Assembly (NCBI RefSeq): GCF_013394595.1 | Contig: NZ_CP053348.1 | Span: 310,001 to 374,000, forward strand | Length of the DNA: 64,000 bases | Source: Winogradskyella forsetii | GTDB lineage: Bacteria; Bacteroidota; Bacteroidia; Flavobacteriales; Flavobacteriaceae | Direction: 5' to 3' | Shown here: positions 1-10,044 of the stretch, in pieces | Position numbering within the stretch: the first letter of the stretch is position 1 | How the letters are laid out: every line of letters starts with the position of its first letter | Program-made: the position numbers and the translations under genes | The notes under the pieces: model-generated | Seen by the model: the letters and a program-made list of their open reading frames with translations, nothing else | Databases searched by the model: none | What the model was told of the DNA's origin: nothing

Positions 1-852
1 GATTTCGGAAAGGAATATGATGTTGATTTTGGTGGATTACTTAAAAAACTAGAAGGCATTGATACTGTTGTGTTTGTAGGTGGACTGTCAACCTTATTGG
101 AAGGTGAAGAAATGCCAGTGAATTATCCAGGATTTAAAGGAGGAGACAGAACTAATATTGAGTTACCTAGTATTCAAAAAAGATGTTTAAAAGCCTTAAA
201 AGAGGCTGGTAAAAAAGTCATTTTTGTAAACTGTTCAGGTTCTGCCATTGCTTTGTTAGATGAAACTGAAACTTGTGATGCCATTCTTCAAGCTTGGTAT
301 GGAGGAGAATCTGGTGGGCAAGCTGTTGCAGATGTACTTTTAGGCGATTACAATCCTTCTGGTAAATTACCAATTTCATTTTACAAAGATTCAGAAAACT
401 TAGGCGATTTTGAGGATTACTCAATGAAGGGTCGTACGTATCGCTATACTACAGATGTGCTGTTTCCTTTTGGATTTGGTTTGAGCTATACCAATTTTAA
501 CATTGGAAATGCTGAATTCAATAAAACAACTATTAAAAATGATGAAAGCATTCAATTAGGTATTCCAGTAACTAACACTGGTGATTATGACGGAACTGAA
601 ATTGTACAAGTTTACGTTCGTAAACTAAATGATACTGAAGATGCACCATTAAAAACCTTAAAAGGCTACAAACGATTGGAAGTAAAGGCTGGTGAAACTA
701 AAAACGCCATTATTGTTTTATCATCAACTGCATTTGAATTTTACGATTGGGATACCTTAAGCATGAATGTAACTGCTGGTGAATATGAAGTTTATTACGG
801 AACCAGTTCTGATCCAAAAGATTTAAAAATGCAAAAAATTATCATTCAATAA
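1..852 (+). CDS. GH3 beta-glycosidase, C-terminal part (5' end outside window)
   Basis: The frame is open from base 1, so the gene begins upstream. What remains is the second (alpha/beta sandwich) GH3 domain and the C-terminal fibronectin-III-like domain. Visible signatures are the AWYGGESGGQAVADVLLGD segment and the NPSGKLPISFYK and FPFGFGLSYTNF motifs, all typical of GH3 beta-xylosidases/beta-glucosidases. The catalytic nucleophile domain is not in the window. It shares this architecture with the complete GH3 at 35407-37677. It is followed after 10 bases by a GH43 gene on the same strand, so it is probably part of the same operon and acts on xylo-oligosaccharides in the periplasm. Exact substrate is inferred from context only. 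Confidence 0.93.
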   Translation, partial: DFGKEYDVDFGGLLKKLEGIDTVVFVGGLSTLLEGEEMPVNYPGFKGGDRTNIELPSIQKRCLKALKEAGKKVIFVNCSGSAIALLDETETCDAILQAWYGGESGGQAVADVLLGDYNPSGKLPISFYKDSENLGDFEDYSMKGRTYRYTTDVLFPFGFGLSYTNFNIGNAEFNKTTIKNDESIQLGIPVTNTGDYDGTEIVQVYVRKLNDTEDAPLKTLKGYKRLEVKAGETKNAIIVLSSTAFEFYDWDTLSMNVTAGEYEVYYGTSSDPKDLKMQKIIIQ

Positions 853-862
853 TCAATAAAAT

Positions 863-2233
863 ATGATGAATTTAAAAAATAGGTTTTTTATAATATCCTT
901 TTTGAGTATATCACTATTGTATAACGGTTTTTCACAAAACCCAATCATTCAAACCAATTATACTGCAGACCCAGCACCAATGGTTTACAATGGTAAAGTT
1001 TACCTCTACACTTCTCATGATGAAGATAATTCAACATGGTTTACCATGGACGACTGGAGACTTTACACCACAGAAGATATGGTGAATTGGACAGACCATG
1101 GCGCAATTTTATCTTACAAAGATTTCGATTGGGCAAAAAAAAACGCATGGGCGCCTCAATGTATTGAGCGTGATGGAAAATTTTATATGTATGTTCCAGT
1201 AACAGATAGAGAAGGAAAAAATGGTATTGGTGTTGCAGTTGCTAACAGTCCTTATGGGCCATTTATAGATCCTTTGGGTAAGTCACTAATACAAGGGCGT
1301 TTGGCAGATATTGATCCGACTGTTTTTATTGATGATGATGGACAAGCTTATATTTTATGGGGAAATCCAATTTGTTACTATGTGAAGCTAAATGAAGATA
1401 TGATATCTTATGATGATGAAATAAAATCGTTTCCAAACACCATTGAAGCTTTTGGAAAACGAGAAGGTGAAGAAAATCCTCGTAGACCAACGACTTACGA
1501 AGAAGGACCTTGGCTTTACAAACGAAATAATTTATATTATTTACTCTTTGCAGCAGGTCCAATTTCTGAGCATATTGGTTATTCTACAGGAAATAGTCCT
1601 ACAGGACCATGGACCTATCAAGGCAAAGTGATGCCAACACAAGGTAAAAGTTTTACCAACCATCCAGGAGTCATTGATTATAAAGGGAAAACCTATTTTT
1701 TCTATCATAATGGCGCTTTACCAGGAGGAAATGGTTTCAATAGATCTGTCTGTGTACAAGAATTACAATTCAATAAAGATGGCACAATCGTGCAAATGGA
1801 TATGACGAATGGTGTTGAAAAAGCATTATCAACTGTAAATCCTTTTGTAAAAAATGAAGCAGAAACCATAGCGTGGTCAGAGCATGTAAAATCCATGCAA
1901 AATGATGCTGTTGGCGTATTTATTACGGCTATGGAAAATGACGCATATACGATGGTGAAAAATGTAGATTTTAGAAAAGATGGCGCCATAAAATTTAAAG
2001 CACGTGTTGGTACTACGCACAATAGTGATGTTTCAATGGAAGTAAGATTGGATGGTATTAATGGAAAATTACTAACAACGTTAAAAGTACCATTAACTGG
2101 TGGAAATGATAGGTGGGAATTAGTAAGCGCTGAGATTGAAAAAGTATCAGGAACACACGATGTATATTTTATTTTTAAAGGAAAAGCATCAACAAAAATC
2201 ATGTTTTTTGATTATTGGATGTTTTCTAAATAA
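863..2233 (+). CDS. GH43 family arabinofuranosidase/xylosidase with C-terminal CBM6-like domain
   Basis: A secreted five-bladed beta-propeller hydrolase. The signal peptide (to about residue 25, ending GFSQ) is followed by [20 protein letters not shown], the GH43 opening with the catalytic-base Asp near residue 36. [12 protein letters not shown] (about 150) carries the pKa-modulating Asp and YEEGPW (about 215) the general-acid Glu. Residues about 325-456 look like a CBM6-type jelly roll ([11 protein letters not shown]...). The overall pattern resembles arabinoxylan arabinofuranohydrolases, but arabinofuranosidase and beta-xylosidase activity cannot be told apart by eye. A second ATG at 866 is an equally good start. 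The gene lies between GH3 and GH97 genes in a probable operon. Confidence 0.93.
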   Translation: MMNLKNRFFIISFLSISLLYNGFSQNPIIQTNYTADPAPMVYNGKVYLYTSHDEDNSTWFTMDDWRLYTTEDMVNWTDHGAILSYKDFDWAKKNAWAPQCIERDGKFYMYVPVTDREGKNGIGVAVANSPYGPFIDPLGKSLIQGRLADIDPTVFIDDDGQAYILWGNPICYYVKLNEDMISYDDEIKSFPNTIEAFGKREGEENPRRPTTYEEGPWLYKRNNLYYLLFAAGPISEHIGYSTGNSPTGPWTYQGKVMPTQGKSFTNHPGVIDYKGKTYFFYHNGALPGGNGFNRSVCVQELQFNKDGTIVQMDMTNGVEKALSTVNPFVKNEAETIAWSEHVKSMQNDAVGVFITAMENDAYTMVKNVDFRKDGAIKFKARVGTTHNSDVSMEVRLDGINGKLLTTLKVPLTGGNDRWELVSAEIEKVSGTHDVYFIFKGKASTKIMFFDYWMFSK

Positions 2234-2314
2234 AAAGAGGACTTAACTAAAGTAAATATAGACATGATATTTAAAATTAAAATTAGCAAGGTAATACACC
2301 ACCACATAATAATA

Positions 2315-4252
2315 ATGAACTTGAAGTACCTTTTAATTGTTTTTCTATTAAATAGTTTAGCTGGACACACACAATCGGTTGTTAATAGTCCTGATGAAAA
2401 TCTCAAGGTAGCTGTAATATTGAAAAATGGAAAACCTAACTACACTATAACATATAATAACACTGTTATGCTTCAAAATTCTCCTCTAGGAATAACAACC
2501 AATGAAGGCGATTTTACAAAAAACATGAGTTTCCTAAAAGATAGTACTGGTACAGTAAGTAAAAGCTACAAGTCAGATAAAATAAAACAGTCATTAGTTA
2601 ATTACGAAGCCAATACATTAAGGATCACCTTTGAAAATTCAGATAAAAAGCAAATAAATGTTGTTTTTCAAGTGAGTAACAATGATGTGGCTTTTAGATA
2701 TGAAATCCCTGTTTGGGACAAAACCATGGCATGTGTTGTAGAAAAAGAAGCAACAGGTTTTAAATTTCCTGCTGAAACAACTTCATTTTTATCACCTATG
2801 ATGACAAGTATGGGCGGATTTGCACGAACAGCACCTAGTTATGAGAGTGGTTATACAGCAGATTTACCAATGGAATCTAATACTTCAAAAACAGGCTATG
2901 TTTTTCCTGGTCTTTTTCATGTAGGAGACAAAGGTTGGGTATTATTATCTGAAACAGGCGTTTCAAGTCACTATTATGCTTCTCATTTAAGTCACTACAA
3001 AGAGGGTATTTACACTGTTGATTATCCAGACATGAAAAACAATAATGGTTTTGGTAGTACAGGCGCACAAATTGGTTTACCTGGAGTTACACCTTGGAGA
3101 ACAATTACTGTTGGAGAAACACTAAAACCTATCGTAGAAACAACTATTTCTTACAGTGTTGTGGATCCGCTTTATGAAGCATCACAAGACTATAAATATG
3201 GTAAAGGCACTTGGAGTTGGATTGTATGGCAAGACAATAGTATGAATTATGATGATCAGGTAAAATATATTGATTTGGCTGCTGCAATGAACTTTGAATA
3301 TATTTTAATTGATGCTTGGTGGGATAAAAATATTGGTTATGAAAGCATGGAAGCGCTCATCAACTATGCAAAATCTAAAGGAGTTGAGGTATTTCTTTGG
3401 TACAATTCAAATGGTGGTATCAATGATGCTTTTATGACCCCAAAGGATAAAATGAACACTTCAATAGCCAGAAAAAAAGAAATGAAATGGCTTAAAAAAG
3501 TAGGTGTAAAAGGATTAAAAGTTGACTTTTTTGGTGGTGACAAACAAGAAACAATGCGCTTGTATGAAGATATCTTATCTGACGCCAATGAATTTGGTTT
3601 AATGATTATTTTTCATGGTGCTACATTACCTCGTGGATGGGAACGCATGTATCCTAATTTTGTAGGGAGTGAGGCTGTTATAGCTTCAGAGATGCTCATT
3701 TTTACTCAAGATGCTCGTAATAAAGAAGCATTTTATGCAGCATTACATCCGTTCATACGTAATTCAGTAGCGAGTATTGAATATGGTGGTGTGCTGTTGA
3801 ATAAATTTCTTAATAAAGAGAATGAAAAAGGACAAGAACGATTAACGTCTAATGTTTTTCAATTAGCTACAAGTGTCTTGTATCAAAATCCAGTACAAAT
3901 GTTCGGGTTAACACCAAATAATTTAGAAGATGTCCCTCAACATGAACTCGAATTTTTAAAAAATGTTCCTACTACTTGGGATGAAACTGTTTTTATAGAT
4001 GGCTACCCTGGTAAATATATTGTATTGGCTCGTCGTAAAGGAGATACTTGGTATATCGCAGGAATAAATGCAGAAGACGAAACACTTAACATTGAAGTGA
4101 AATTACCGATGATTAAAGCTGGGGAAGAAGTGAAGATTTATGAAGATGGGAAAAAATCATCGGACAAGGGTTTTGTAACAAAAAAACTAAATAAGAATCA
4201 GGAAATCAAACTGAATATACCACATAATGGTGGAGTTTTAATTATGAATTAA
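2315..4252 (+). CDS. GH97 family glycoside hydrolase, probably retaining (alpha-galactosidase type)
   Basis: GH97 enzymes combine an N-terminal beta-sandwich, a (beta/alpha)8 barrel and a C-terminal beta-domain; the roughly 645-residue length fits. I chose ATG 2315 (MNLKYLLIVFLLNSLAGHTQ) because it starts a clean signal peptide; an in-frame ATG at 2264 would add 17 unlikely residues. GTWSWIVWQDNS and YILIDAWWDK are family hallmarks. GLKVDFFGGD has an Asp where, as I recall, the retaining alpha-galactosidase branch keeps its nucleophile. The Glu of VIASE lies 55 residues later, which matches the nucleophile to acid/base spacing I recall for that branch. SusB-type inverting alpha-glucosidases lack this Asp. 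In a xylan locus it may remove alpha-galactose side groups, but that is inference. Confidence 0.9.
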   Translation: MNLKYLLIVFLLNSLAGHTQSVVNSPDENLKVAVILKNGKPNYTITYNNTVMLQNSPLGITTNEGDFTKNMSFLKDSTGTVSKSYKSDKIKQSLVNYEANTLRITFENSDKKQINVVFQVSNNDVAFRYEIPVWDKTMACVVEKEATGFKFPAETTSFLSPMMTSMGGFARTAPSYESGYTADLPMESNTSKTGYVFPGLFHVGDKGWVLLSETGVSSHYYASHLSHYKEGIYTVDYPDMKNNNGFGSTGAQIGLPGVTPWRTITVGETLKPIVETTISYSVVDPLYEASQDYKYGKGTWSWIVWQDNSMNYDDQVKYIDLAAAMNFEYILIDAWWDKNIGYESMEALINYAKSKGVEVFLWYNSNGGINDAFMTPKDKMNTSIARKKEMKWLKKVGVKGLKVDFFGGDKQETMRLYEDILSDANEFGLMIIFHGATLPRGWERMYPNFVGSEAVIASEMLIFTQDARNKEAFYAALHPFIRNSVASIEYGGVLLNKFLNKENEKGQERLTSNVFQLATSVLYQNPVQMFGLTPNNLEDVPQHELEFLKNVPTTWDETVFIDGYPGKYIVLARRKGDTWYIAGINAEDETLNIEVKLPMIKAGEEVKIYEDGKKSSDKGFVTKKLNKNQEIKLNIPHNGGVLIMN

Positions 4253-4263
4253 AAAGAGAATCA

Positions 4264-5616
4264 ATGAATGATAAAAAGCAAATTTTAATAATCTTAGTAT
4301 TGATAGTTTTATCAATTCACTATTCATTTGCTCAAAATCCACTAATACGAGATCAATTTACAGCAGACCCTTCAGCAAGGGTGTTTGGAGATAAAGTTTA
4401 TGTATTTCCGTCACATGATATTTTAGCCACTAAAGAGAGAGGTAGAGAAGATTGGTTTTGTATGGAGGATTACCACGTATTTTCTTCTGAAAATTTAACG
4501 GATTGGGAAGATCATGGAGTGATTGTTACTCAAAATAAAGTGCCTTGGGTAAAACCAAACAGCTACAGTATGTGGGCACCAGATTGTATTGAAAAAAACG
4601 GAAAGTATTATTTCTATTTTCCTTCAACAGCTAAAGAGACACTCACTAGTGGAAGAGGATTTACCATTGGTGTGGCCATAGCGGATCAACCAGAAGGACC
4701 TTATACTCCAGAATCGCAACCCATAAAAGGTGTAAAAGGGATAGACCCAAATGTATTTATTGACAAAGATGGACAAGCGTATATGTATTGGTCTCAAGGC
4801 AATATATATGTTGCAAAACTGAAAGATAATATGGTAGAGCTAGATGGAGAAGTGATTACCATTGATAATTTACCAACAAAAGGACTTAAAGAAGGGCCTT
4901 ATGTATTTGAAAGAAATGGCGTATATTATTTAACCTATCCACATGTTGAAAACAAGACAGAACGTTTAGAATATGCTATTTCTGATAACCCTTTAGGACC
5001 GTTTAAAGTCACTGGAGTTATTATGGATGAATCGCCAACAGGTTGTTGGACCAATCATCAATCCATCATTAATTTTAAAAATCATTGGTACCTATTTTAT
5101 CATCATAATGATTATTCTCCCAGTTTTGATAAAGCACGTTCTATTAGAGCCGATAAACTATTCTTCAATCCAAATGGCACCATTCAAAAAGTAACACCAA
5201 CGTTAAGAGGTATTGGCATTTCCCAAGCCGCCAATAAAATTGAAATTGATAGATATAGTAAATTAAGCGAGCAAGGAACTTCTATCACTTTTATAGATAC
5301 CACTAACACGTTTAAAGGTTGGAAAACGGTTTTTAATAAACAAAACGCGTGGATACAATACAATGACGTAGATTTTGATAAGGAAGGGATTAAACAGGTG
5401 AAAATAAAAGCAAAATCGAGTAAAGGCGGTGTAGTTCAAGTGAACACAGAAGGTTTATCTGGCAAGGTTATAGCAGAAATTAATATTCCTGCAACTGAAG
5501 AATGGACAGAAATCACAGCCAAAATAAATACTAAATCTAAAGGTATAAAAAATCTGTTTATACAATCTAAAACAGATAACCCAATAGAAATAGATTGGAT
5601 AACATTTGAACAATAA
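4264..5616 (+). CDS. GH43 family hydrolase with C-terminal CBM6-like domain
   Basis: A signal peptide (ending SIHYSFAQ) precedes a GH43 propeller. FTADPSARVFGDKVYVFPSHD holds the catalytic base Asp near residue 37, GIDPNVFIDKDG (about 160) the second Asp, and LKEGPYVFERNG (about 210) the acid Glu. SPTGCWTNHQSI and HWYLFYHHND are further GH43 blades. Residues about 325-450 form a CBM6-like beta-sandwich (FKGWKTVFNKQNAWIQYNDV). It starts 11 bases after the GH97 stop and is followed closely by another GH43, so co-transcription is likely. Probable role: releasing arabinose or xylose from arabinoxylan-type oligosaccharides in the periplasm or at the surface; the linkage specificity is not visible. 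Confidence 0.92.
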   Translation: MNDKKQILIILVLIVLSIHYSFAQNPLIRDQFTADPSARVFGDKVYVFPSHDILATKERGREDWFCMEDYHVFSSENLTDWEDHGVIVTQNKVPWVKPNSYSMWAPDCIEKNGKYYFYFPSTAKETLTSGRGFTIGVAIADQPEGPYTPESQPIKGVKGIDPNVFIDKDGQAYMYWSQGNIYVAKLKDNMVELDGEVITIDNLPTKGLKEGPYVFERNGVYYLTYPHVENKTERLEYAISDNPLGPFKVTGVIMDESPTGCWTNHQSIINFKNHWYLFYHHNDYSPSFDKARSIRADKLFFNPNGTIQKVTPTLRGIGISQAANKIEIDRYSKLSEQGTSITFIDTTNTFKGWKTVFNKQNAWIQYNDVDFDKEGIKQVKIKAKSSKGGVVQVNTEGLSGKVIAEINIPATEEWTEITAKINTKSKGIKNLFIQSKTDNPIEIDWITFEQ

Positions 5617-5635
5617 ACTAAAACTAAAGATAAAA

Positions 5636-7366
5636 ATGAAAAACAAACAATTTATAATGTGGTGCACAACTTTGTTACTTGCTTTTACAGCAGTAAATGC
5701 ACAAAAAAAAGCTAAGAACGCTCCAATATTTTCTAATGTCGTTTACGAAGGTATGGATCAAGTTTATAAAGATAATCCATTAAAAGAAAACGAATTTTAC
5801 ACGCCTATTCTGCAAGGTTTTTATCCAGATCCTGCGATTACTAGAAAAGGAGATGATTATTACATGGTCTGCTCGTCTTTTGCCGTATTTCCTGGTGTGC
5901 CTATTTTTCACTCAAAAGATTTGGTAAATTGGACGGACTTAGGTGGTGTTCTAAATAACGTCGACGAATTCAATCCACACGATACAGGTATTAGTGCAGG
6001 TGTGTATGCACCAGGCATCACATACAACCCACATAACGATACATTTTATATGATTGTAACAGCTTTTTCTGGTGGGTTAGGAAATATTATTGTTAAAACC
6101 AAAGACCCTAAACAAGGTTGGGGAAGCCCAATAAAACTCGATTTTGGAGGTATAGATCCTTCTATTTTCTTTGATGACGATGGAAAAGGTTACGTGGTCC
6201 ATAATGATGCACCCGATAAAGGAAAAGAATTATACAGTGGTCATAGGGTAATTAAAATGTGGGACTATGATGTTGAAAATGATAAAGTCATTCCAGGAAC
6301 CGATAAAATTATTGTAGATGGAGGTGTTGATTTATCCAAAAAACCGATTTGGATTGAAGCACCACACCTTTACAAAAAAGACGGTAGTTACTATTTAATG
6401 TGTGCCGAAGGTGGTACAGGCGGATGGCATAGCGAAGTTATTTTCAAAAGTGATAGCCCAAAAGGCCCTTTTATTCCAGCACCAAGTAATCCTATTTTAA
6501 CACAACGCTATTTTGCAAAAGATCGCGAAAATAAAGTGGATTGGGCAGGACATGCCGATTTAGTTAAAGGACCAAACGACCAATATTATGGCGTGTTTTT
6601 AGCAGTGCGTCCTAATGAAGAAGATAGAGTAAATACAGGTCGTGAAACCTTCATTTTACCTGTAGATTGGTCTGGAGAATTTCCAGTTTTTGAAAATGGA
6701 TTAATTCCGCTTGAGCCTAAATTAGAAATGCCTAAAGGAGTTGACAATAAAACCGGACAAGATGGCTTTTTTCCTAATGGAAATTTCACGTTTAAAGATG
6801 ATTTTTCTGCAGATAAATTAGACTACCGTTGGATAGGTTTAAGAGGACCTCGTGAAGCGTTTATTGAGAAAGCTAAAAATGGTCTGAAAATCTTGCCTTT
6901 TGAAACCAATATTAAAGAGGTAAAGCCAACATCTACGTTGTTTCATAGACAAATGCATAGAAGTTTTTCATTTACAACAACCTTAGAGTATAAACCAAAA
7001 TCCGAAAAAGATTTAGCAGGTGTTGTTGCACTACAAAATGAAGGTTCTAACTACGTATTTGGTGTAACCAAAAAAGACAAAGATTACTATTTAGTGCTTG
7101 CGAAAAATACTTGGCCTAGGAGACAAGGTGAAATAATATCTGAGACCCTTGCCAGCGTTAAAGTTGATATCAAAGAACCTATTAAGCTTCAAATTAAAGC
7201 CAATGGTGATAAGTATGAATTTAAATATTCTTCAAATGGAACTGATTTTGAAAACCTTGGAGGTATAATTTCAGGCGCTATTTTGTCTACAGATGTTGCA
7301 GGTGGTTTTACAGGTGCAATGCTAGGATTGTATGCAACAAGTGCCAATGATGCTTTACCGAAATAG
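5636..7366 (+). CDS. GH43 beta-xylosidase/arabinofuranosidase with C-terminal beta-sandwich
   Basis: The ATG at 5636 gives a normal signal peptide (MKNKQFIMWCTTLLLAFTAVNAQ); an upstream TTG overlapping the previous gene is unlikely. GFYPDPAITRKGDDYYMVCS opens the propeller with the base Asp. GGIDPSIFFDDDGKGYVVHND holds the second Asp and IWIEAPHLYKKDG the acid Glu. Residues about 410-575 form the beta-sandwich (FKDDFSADKLDYRWIGLRGP) found after the catalytic domain in the large xylosidase-type GH43 subfamilies. At about 576 residues it has that group's usual length. It is last in the plus-strand run of glycosidases. It differs clearly from the two GH43 genes upstream, so the three are complementary rather than recent duplicates. 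Confidence 0.93.
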   Translation: MKNKQFIMWCTTLLLAFTAVNAQKKAKNAPIFSNVVYEGMDQVYKDNPLKENEFYTPILQGFYPDPAITRKGDDYYMVCSSFAVFPGVPIFHSKDLVNWTDLGGVLNNVDEFNPHDTGISAGVYAPGITYNPHNDTFYMIVTAFSGGLGNIIVKTKDPKQGWGSPIKLDFGGIDPSIFFDDDGKGYVVHNDAPDKGKELYSGHRVIKMWDYDVENDKVIPGTDKIIVDGGVDLSKKPIWIEAPHLYKKDGSYYLMCAEGGTGGWHSEVIFKSDSPKGPFIPAPSNPILTQRYFAKDRENKVDWAGHADLVKGPNDQYYGVFLAVRPNEEDRVNTGRETFILPVDWSGEFPVFENGLIPLEPKLEMPKGVDNKTGQDGFFPNGNFTFKDDFSADKLDYRWIGLRGPREAFIEKAKNGLKILPFETNIKEVKPTSTLFHRQMHRSFSFTTTLEYKPKSEKDLAGVVALQNEGSNYVFGVTKKDKDYYLVLAKNTWPRRQGEIISETLASVKVDIKEPIKLQIKANGDKYEFKYSSNGTDFENLGGIISGAILSTDVAGGFTGAMLGLYATSANDALPK

Positions 7367-7384
7367 ACATTTAGCAAAGATAAA

Positions 7385-8113
<729 letters not shown>

Positions 8114-8138
8114 ATGATGTATTTTCGTCTTTCTTACT

Positions 8139-9122
8139 TTAGTAAACCCCTCGAATGTGCTGATGAACGTGATTGTCGTAAAAAGCTTTTAATTCAGCCA
8201 TCAATTCATCTGAAAGGGGTGGTAAATTACTTGCTGCGGCATTGTTATGAATGTGTTTATGTGAGCTAGCACCTGGAATTATGGTTGACACGGCTTCATG
8301 ATCCAATATCCAACGAAGTGCCATATCTACCATGGAAAAGCCATCTGGACAGTATGATTTTAACTGATCAGATAATTTTACACCAACTTCAAAAGGTAGT
8401 CCTGCAAAGGTTTCACCAACATTAAAAGCATCTCCATCACGATTGAAGTTTCTATGATCATTTTCTAAGAATTGGGTGTCTTTGTTAAATTTTCCAGTAA
8501 GCAAACCGCTTGCTAATGGTAAACGCACAATAATACCAACACCTTTTTCTTTGGCCTGTGGTAATAATGCGGAGGTTAATTTTTGTCTAAAGATGTTGTA
8601 GATGACTTGAAGCGATTGCAGATCTTCTTGCTCCAAACAAATTAATCCTTGTTCTACACTCTCTATGCTAGCTCCAAAATGACATATCTTACCTTCTTTT
8701 TTTAACGTTCTTAACCAATTGAAAATATCACCTTTTAGTAATGCTTCTGAAGGAATACAATGTAATTGTAAAAGATCTATAGCCTCAACATTAAGGCGTC
8801 TACATGAAACCTCTACACTATCTCTTAATGCTTTTTCGGTATACTGATCAGGGAATACATTAGCACCTCTCCCAAATTTTGTTGCTATTTTAATGTTGGA
8901 ACCCTTGTCTTTAATAAATTCCCCTATTAAGGTTTCACTTCTTCCATCTCCGTAAACATCAGCAGTGTCAAAAAAAGTAACACCGTTTTCTATAGCTTCA
9001 TTGAGGATTTCGAAAGCGTTTTTTTTATCGATTTCATTACCCCAATTGCCGCCAATTTGCCAACATCCTAAACCGACTTCGCTTACATCAAATCCGTTTT
9101 TACCTAATTCTCTAGTTTTCAT
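8139..9122 (-). CDS. Aldo/keto reductase
   Basis: A 327-residue NADP-dependent TIM-barrel oxidoreductase, cytoplasmic (no signal peptide). The family tetrad is visible: Asp of FFDTADVYGDG (about residue 52) with the Tyr just after, Lys of KIATKFGRG (about 82) and His of DLLQLHCIP (about 121). IIPGASSHKHIHNNAAA is the C-terminal cofactor-phosphate region. It is the last gene of a tight minus-strand trio: its start is one base from the stop of the esterase at 9124. In this context it may act on a sugar or uronate aldehyde, but AKR substrate cannot be read from sequence. Its 3' end faces the pseudogene. Confidence 0.92.
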   Translation of the reverse strand: MKTRELGKNGFDVSEVGLGCWQIGGNWGNEIDKKNAFEILNEAIENGVTFFDTADVYGDGRSETLIGEFIKDKGSNIKIATKFGRGANVFPDQYTEKALRDSVEVSCRRLNVEAIDLLQLHCIPSEALLKGDIFNWLRTLKKEGKICHFGASIESVEQGLICLEQEDLQSLQVIYNIFRQKLTSALLPQAKEKGVGIIVRLPLASGLLTGKFNKDTQFLENDHRNFNRDGDAFNVGETFAGLPFEVGVKLSDQLKSYCPDGFSMVDMALRWILDHEAVSTIIPGASSHKHIHNNAAASNLPPLSDELMAELKAFYDNHVHQHIRGVY

Positions 9123-9123
9123 T

Positions 9124-10041
9124 TTATTGTTTATTTAATTGGTAAATGGCATCGGCAAATTTTTCGCCTAAATCAATATAACCATCACTGTCATAGTGCC
9201 ATTTATCTGAATATTTATAATATCTTGTACTTCTTACTATGGTAGCATTTTTATCTTCTTTGGCATATTTTTCTTGAGCATATTGAACAAGTTCTCCATA
9301 GTCCCAAACCTTCCCATCTGAATCATTCCATGAGTCGGAAATTTTACCAATGACAACTGGTAAATCATCAGTTCGTAAACTCGCTCTTAGTAAATCCATC
9401 AATCGTTTTAAATTAGAATAGTAATTAGCTGCAATTTCTTCTGAATATGAAGCGTCACTTTCGCCTTGCATCCAAATAATTCCGGCAGGAATTAAATCAT
9501 CATCTTTTCCATCACCATCAATGTCTTTGGTCTTTAAAGCTAGTCTAATGGTATTTAGAGCATTATCATATTGATTAATTCCGTTTGAACCCTTAAAATC
9601 AGCTTCCCAAGAACCAAATGAACCAGCGGCAAGACTATCGATAGATGTGCCTCCTCGTGAATATTTTATAAATGCTAGTTTTTGGTTGGGGTAGTATTCT
9701 TGCAATTTTTTTGCAAAAGACAGTTCAATTCCAAAACGATCAGAGAGATTGTTTTTATCGGTTGTTGATGAAAAATTTACACCATGACCAGGTTTTAGTG
9801 CTTCCCATTTGCCCAAACCACCATTATCTTCTTCATCTGGCAAAGAATTACCATGATAGATAAACACATTTTTGAATTCAGTATCTAAGGAGTCAGGTAG
9901 ATCTTTAATGTAGCCATAGCCATCCATGTTAGACTGACCAGCCAATAAAAAAACTTTAATATCGTTTTTAGCCGTGTTTTGACTTATTAACACTGATGGT
10001 AATAAGATAGCTATGAATAATGAAATGATGCGTGTTTTCAT
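9124..10041 (-). CDS. Secreted SGNH carbohydrate acetyl esterase (SASA domain, CE6-like)
   Basis: The signal peptide (MKTRIISLFIAILLPSVLIS) is followed by a sialate-O-acetylesterase-type SGNH fold. KVFLLAGQSNMDGYG carries the nucleophile Ser in the GQSNM motif. FIKYSRGGTSID is the Gly block, IIWMQGESDAS the third conserved block, and DKWHYDSDGYIDLGEKFADA the C-terminal block with the catalytic His. At 305 residues, with a short single-domain layout, it resembles CE6 acetyl-xylan esterases. A role removing O-acetyl groups from xylan or its oligomers in the periplasm is inferred from the surrounding GH10, GH30 and GH43 genes. It is distinct from the larger esterase at 37691 and from the pseudogene at 7385. 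Confidence 0.88.
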   Translation of the reverse strand: MKTRIISLFIAILLPSVLISQNTAKNDIKVFLLAGQSNMDGYGYIKDLPDSLDTEFKNVFIYHGNSLPDEEDNGGLGKWEALKPGHGVNFSSTTDKNNLSDRFGIELSFAKKLQEYYPNQKLAFIKYSRGGTSIDSLAAGSFGSWEADFKGSNGINQYDNALNTIRLALKTKDIDGDGKDDDLIPAGIIWMQGESDASYSEEIAANYYSNLKRLMDLLRASLRTDDLPVVIGKISDSWNDSDGKVWDYGELVQYAQEKYAKEDKNATIVRSTRYYKYSDKWHYDSDGYIDLGEKFADAIYQLNKQ

Positions 10042-10044
10042 GAT

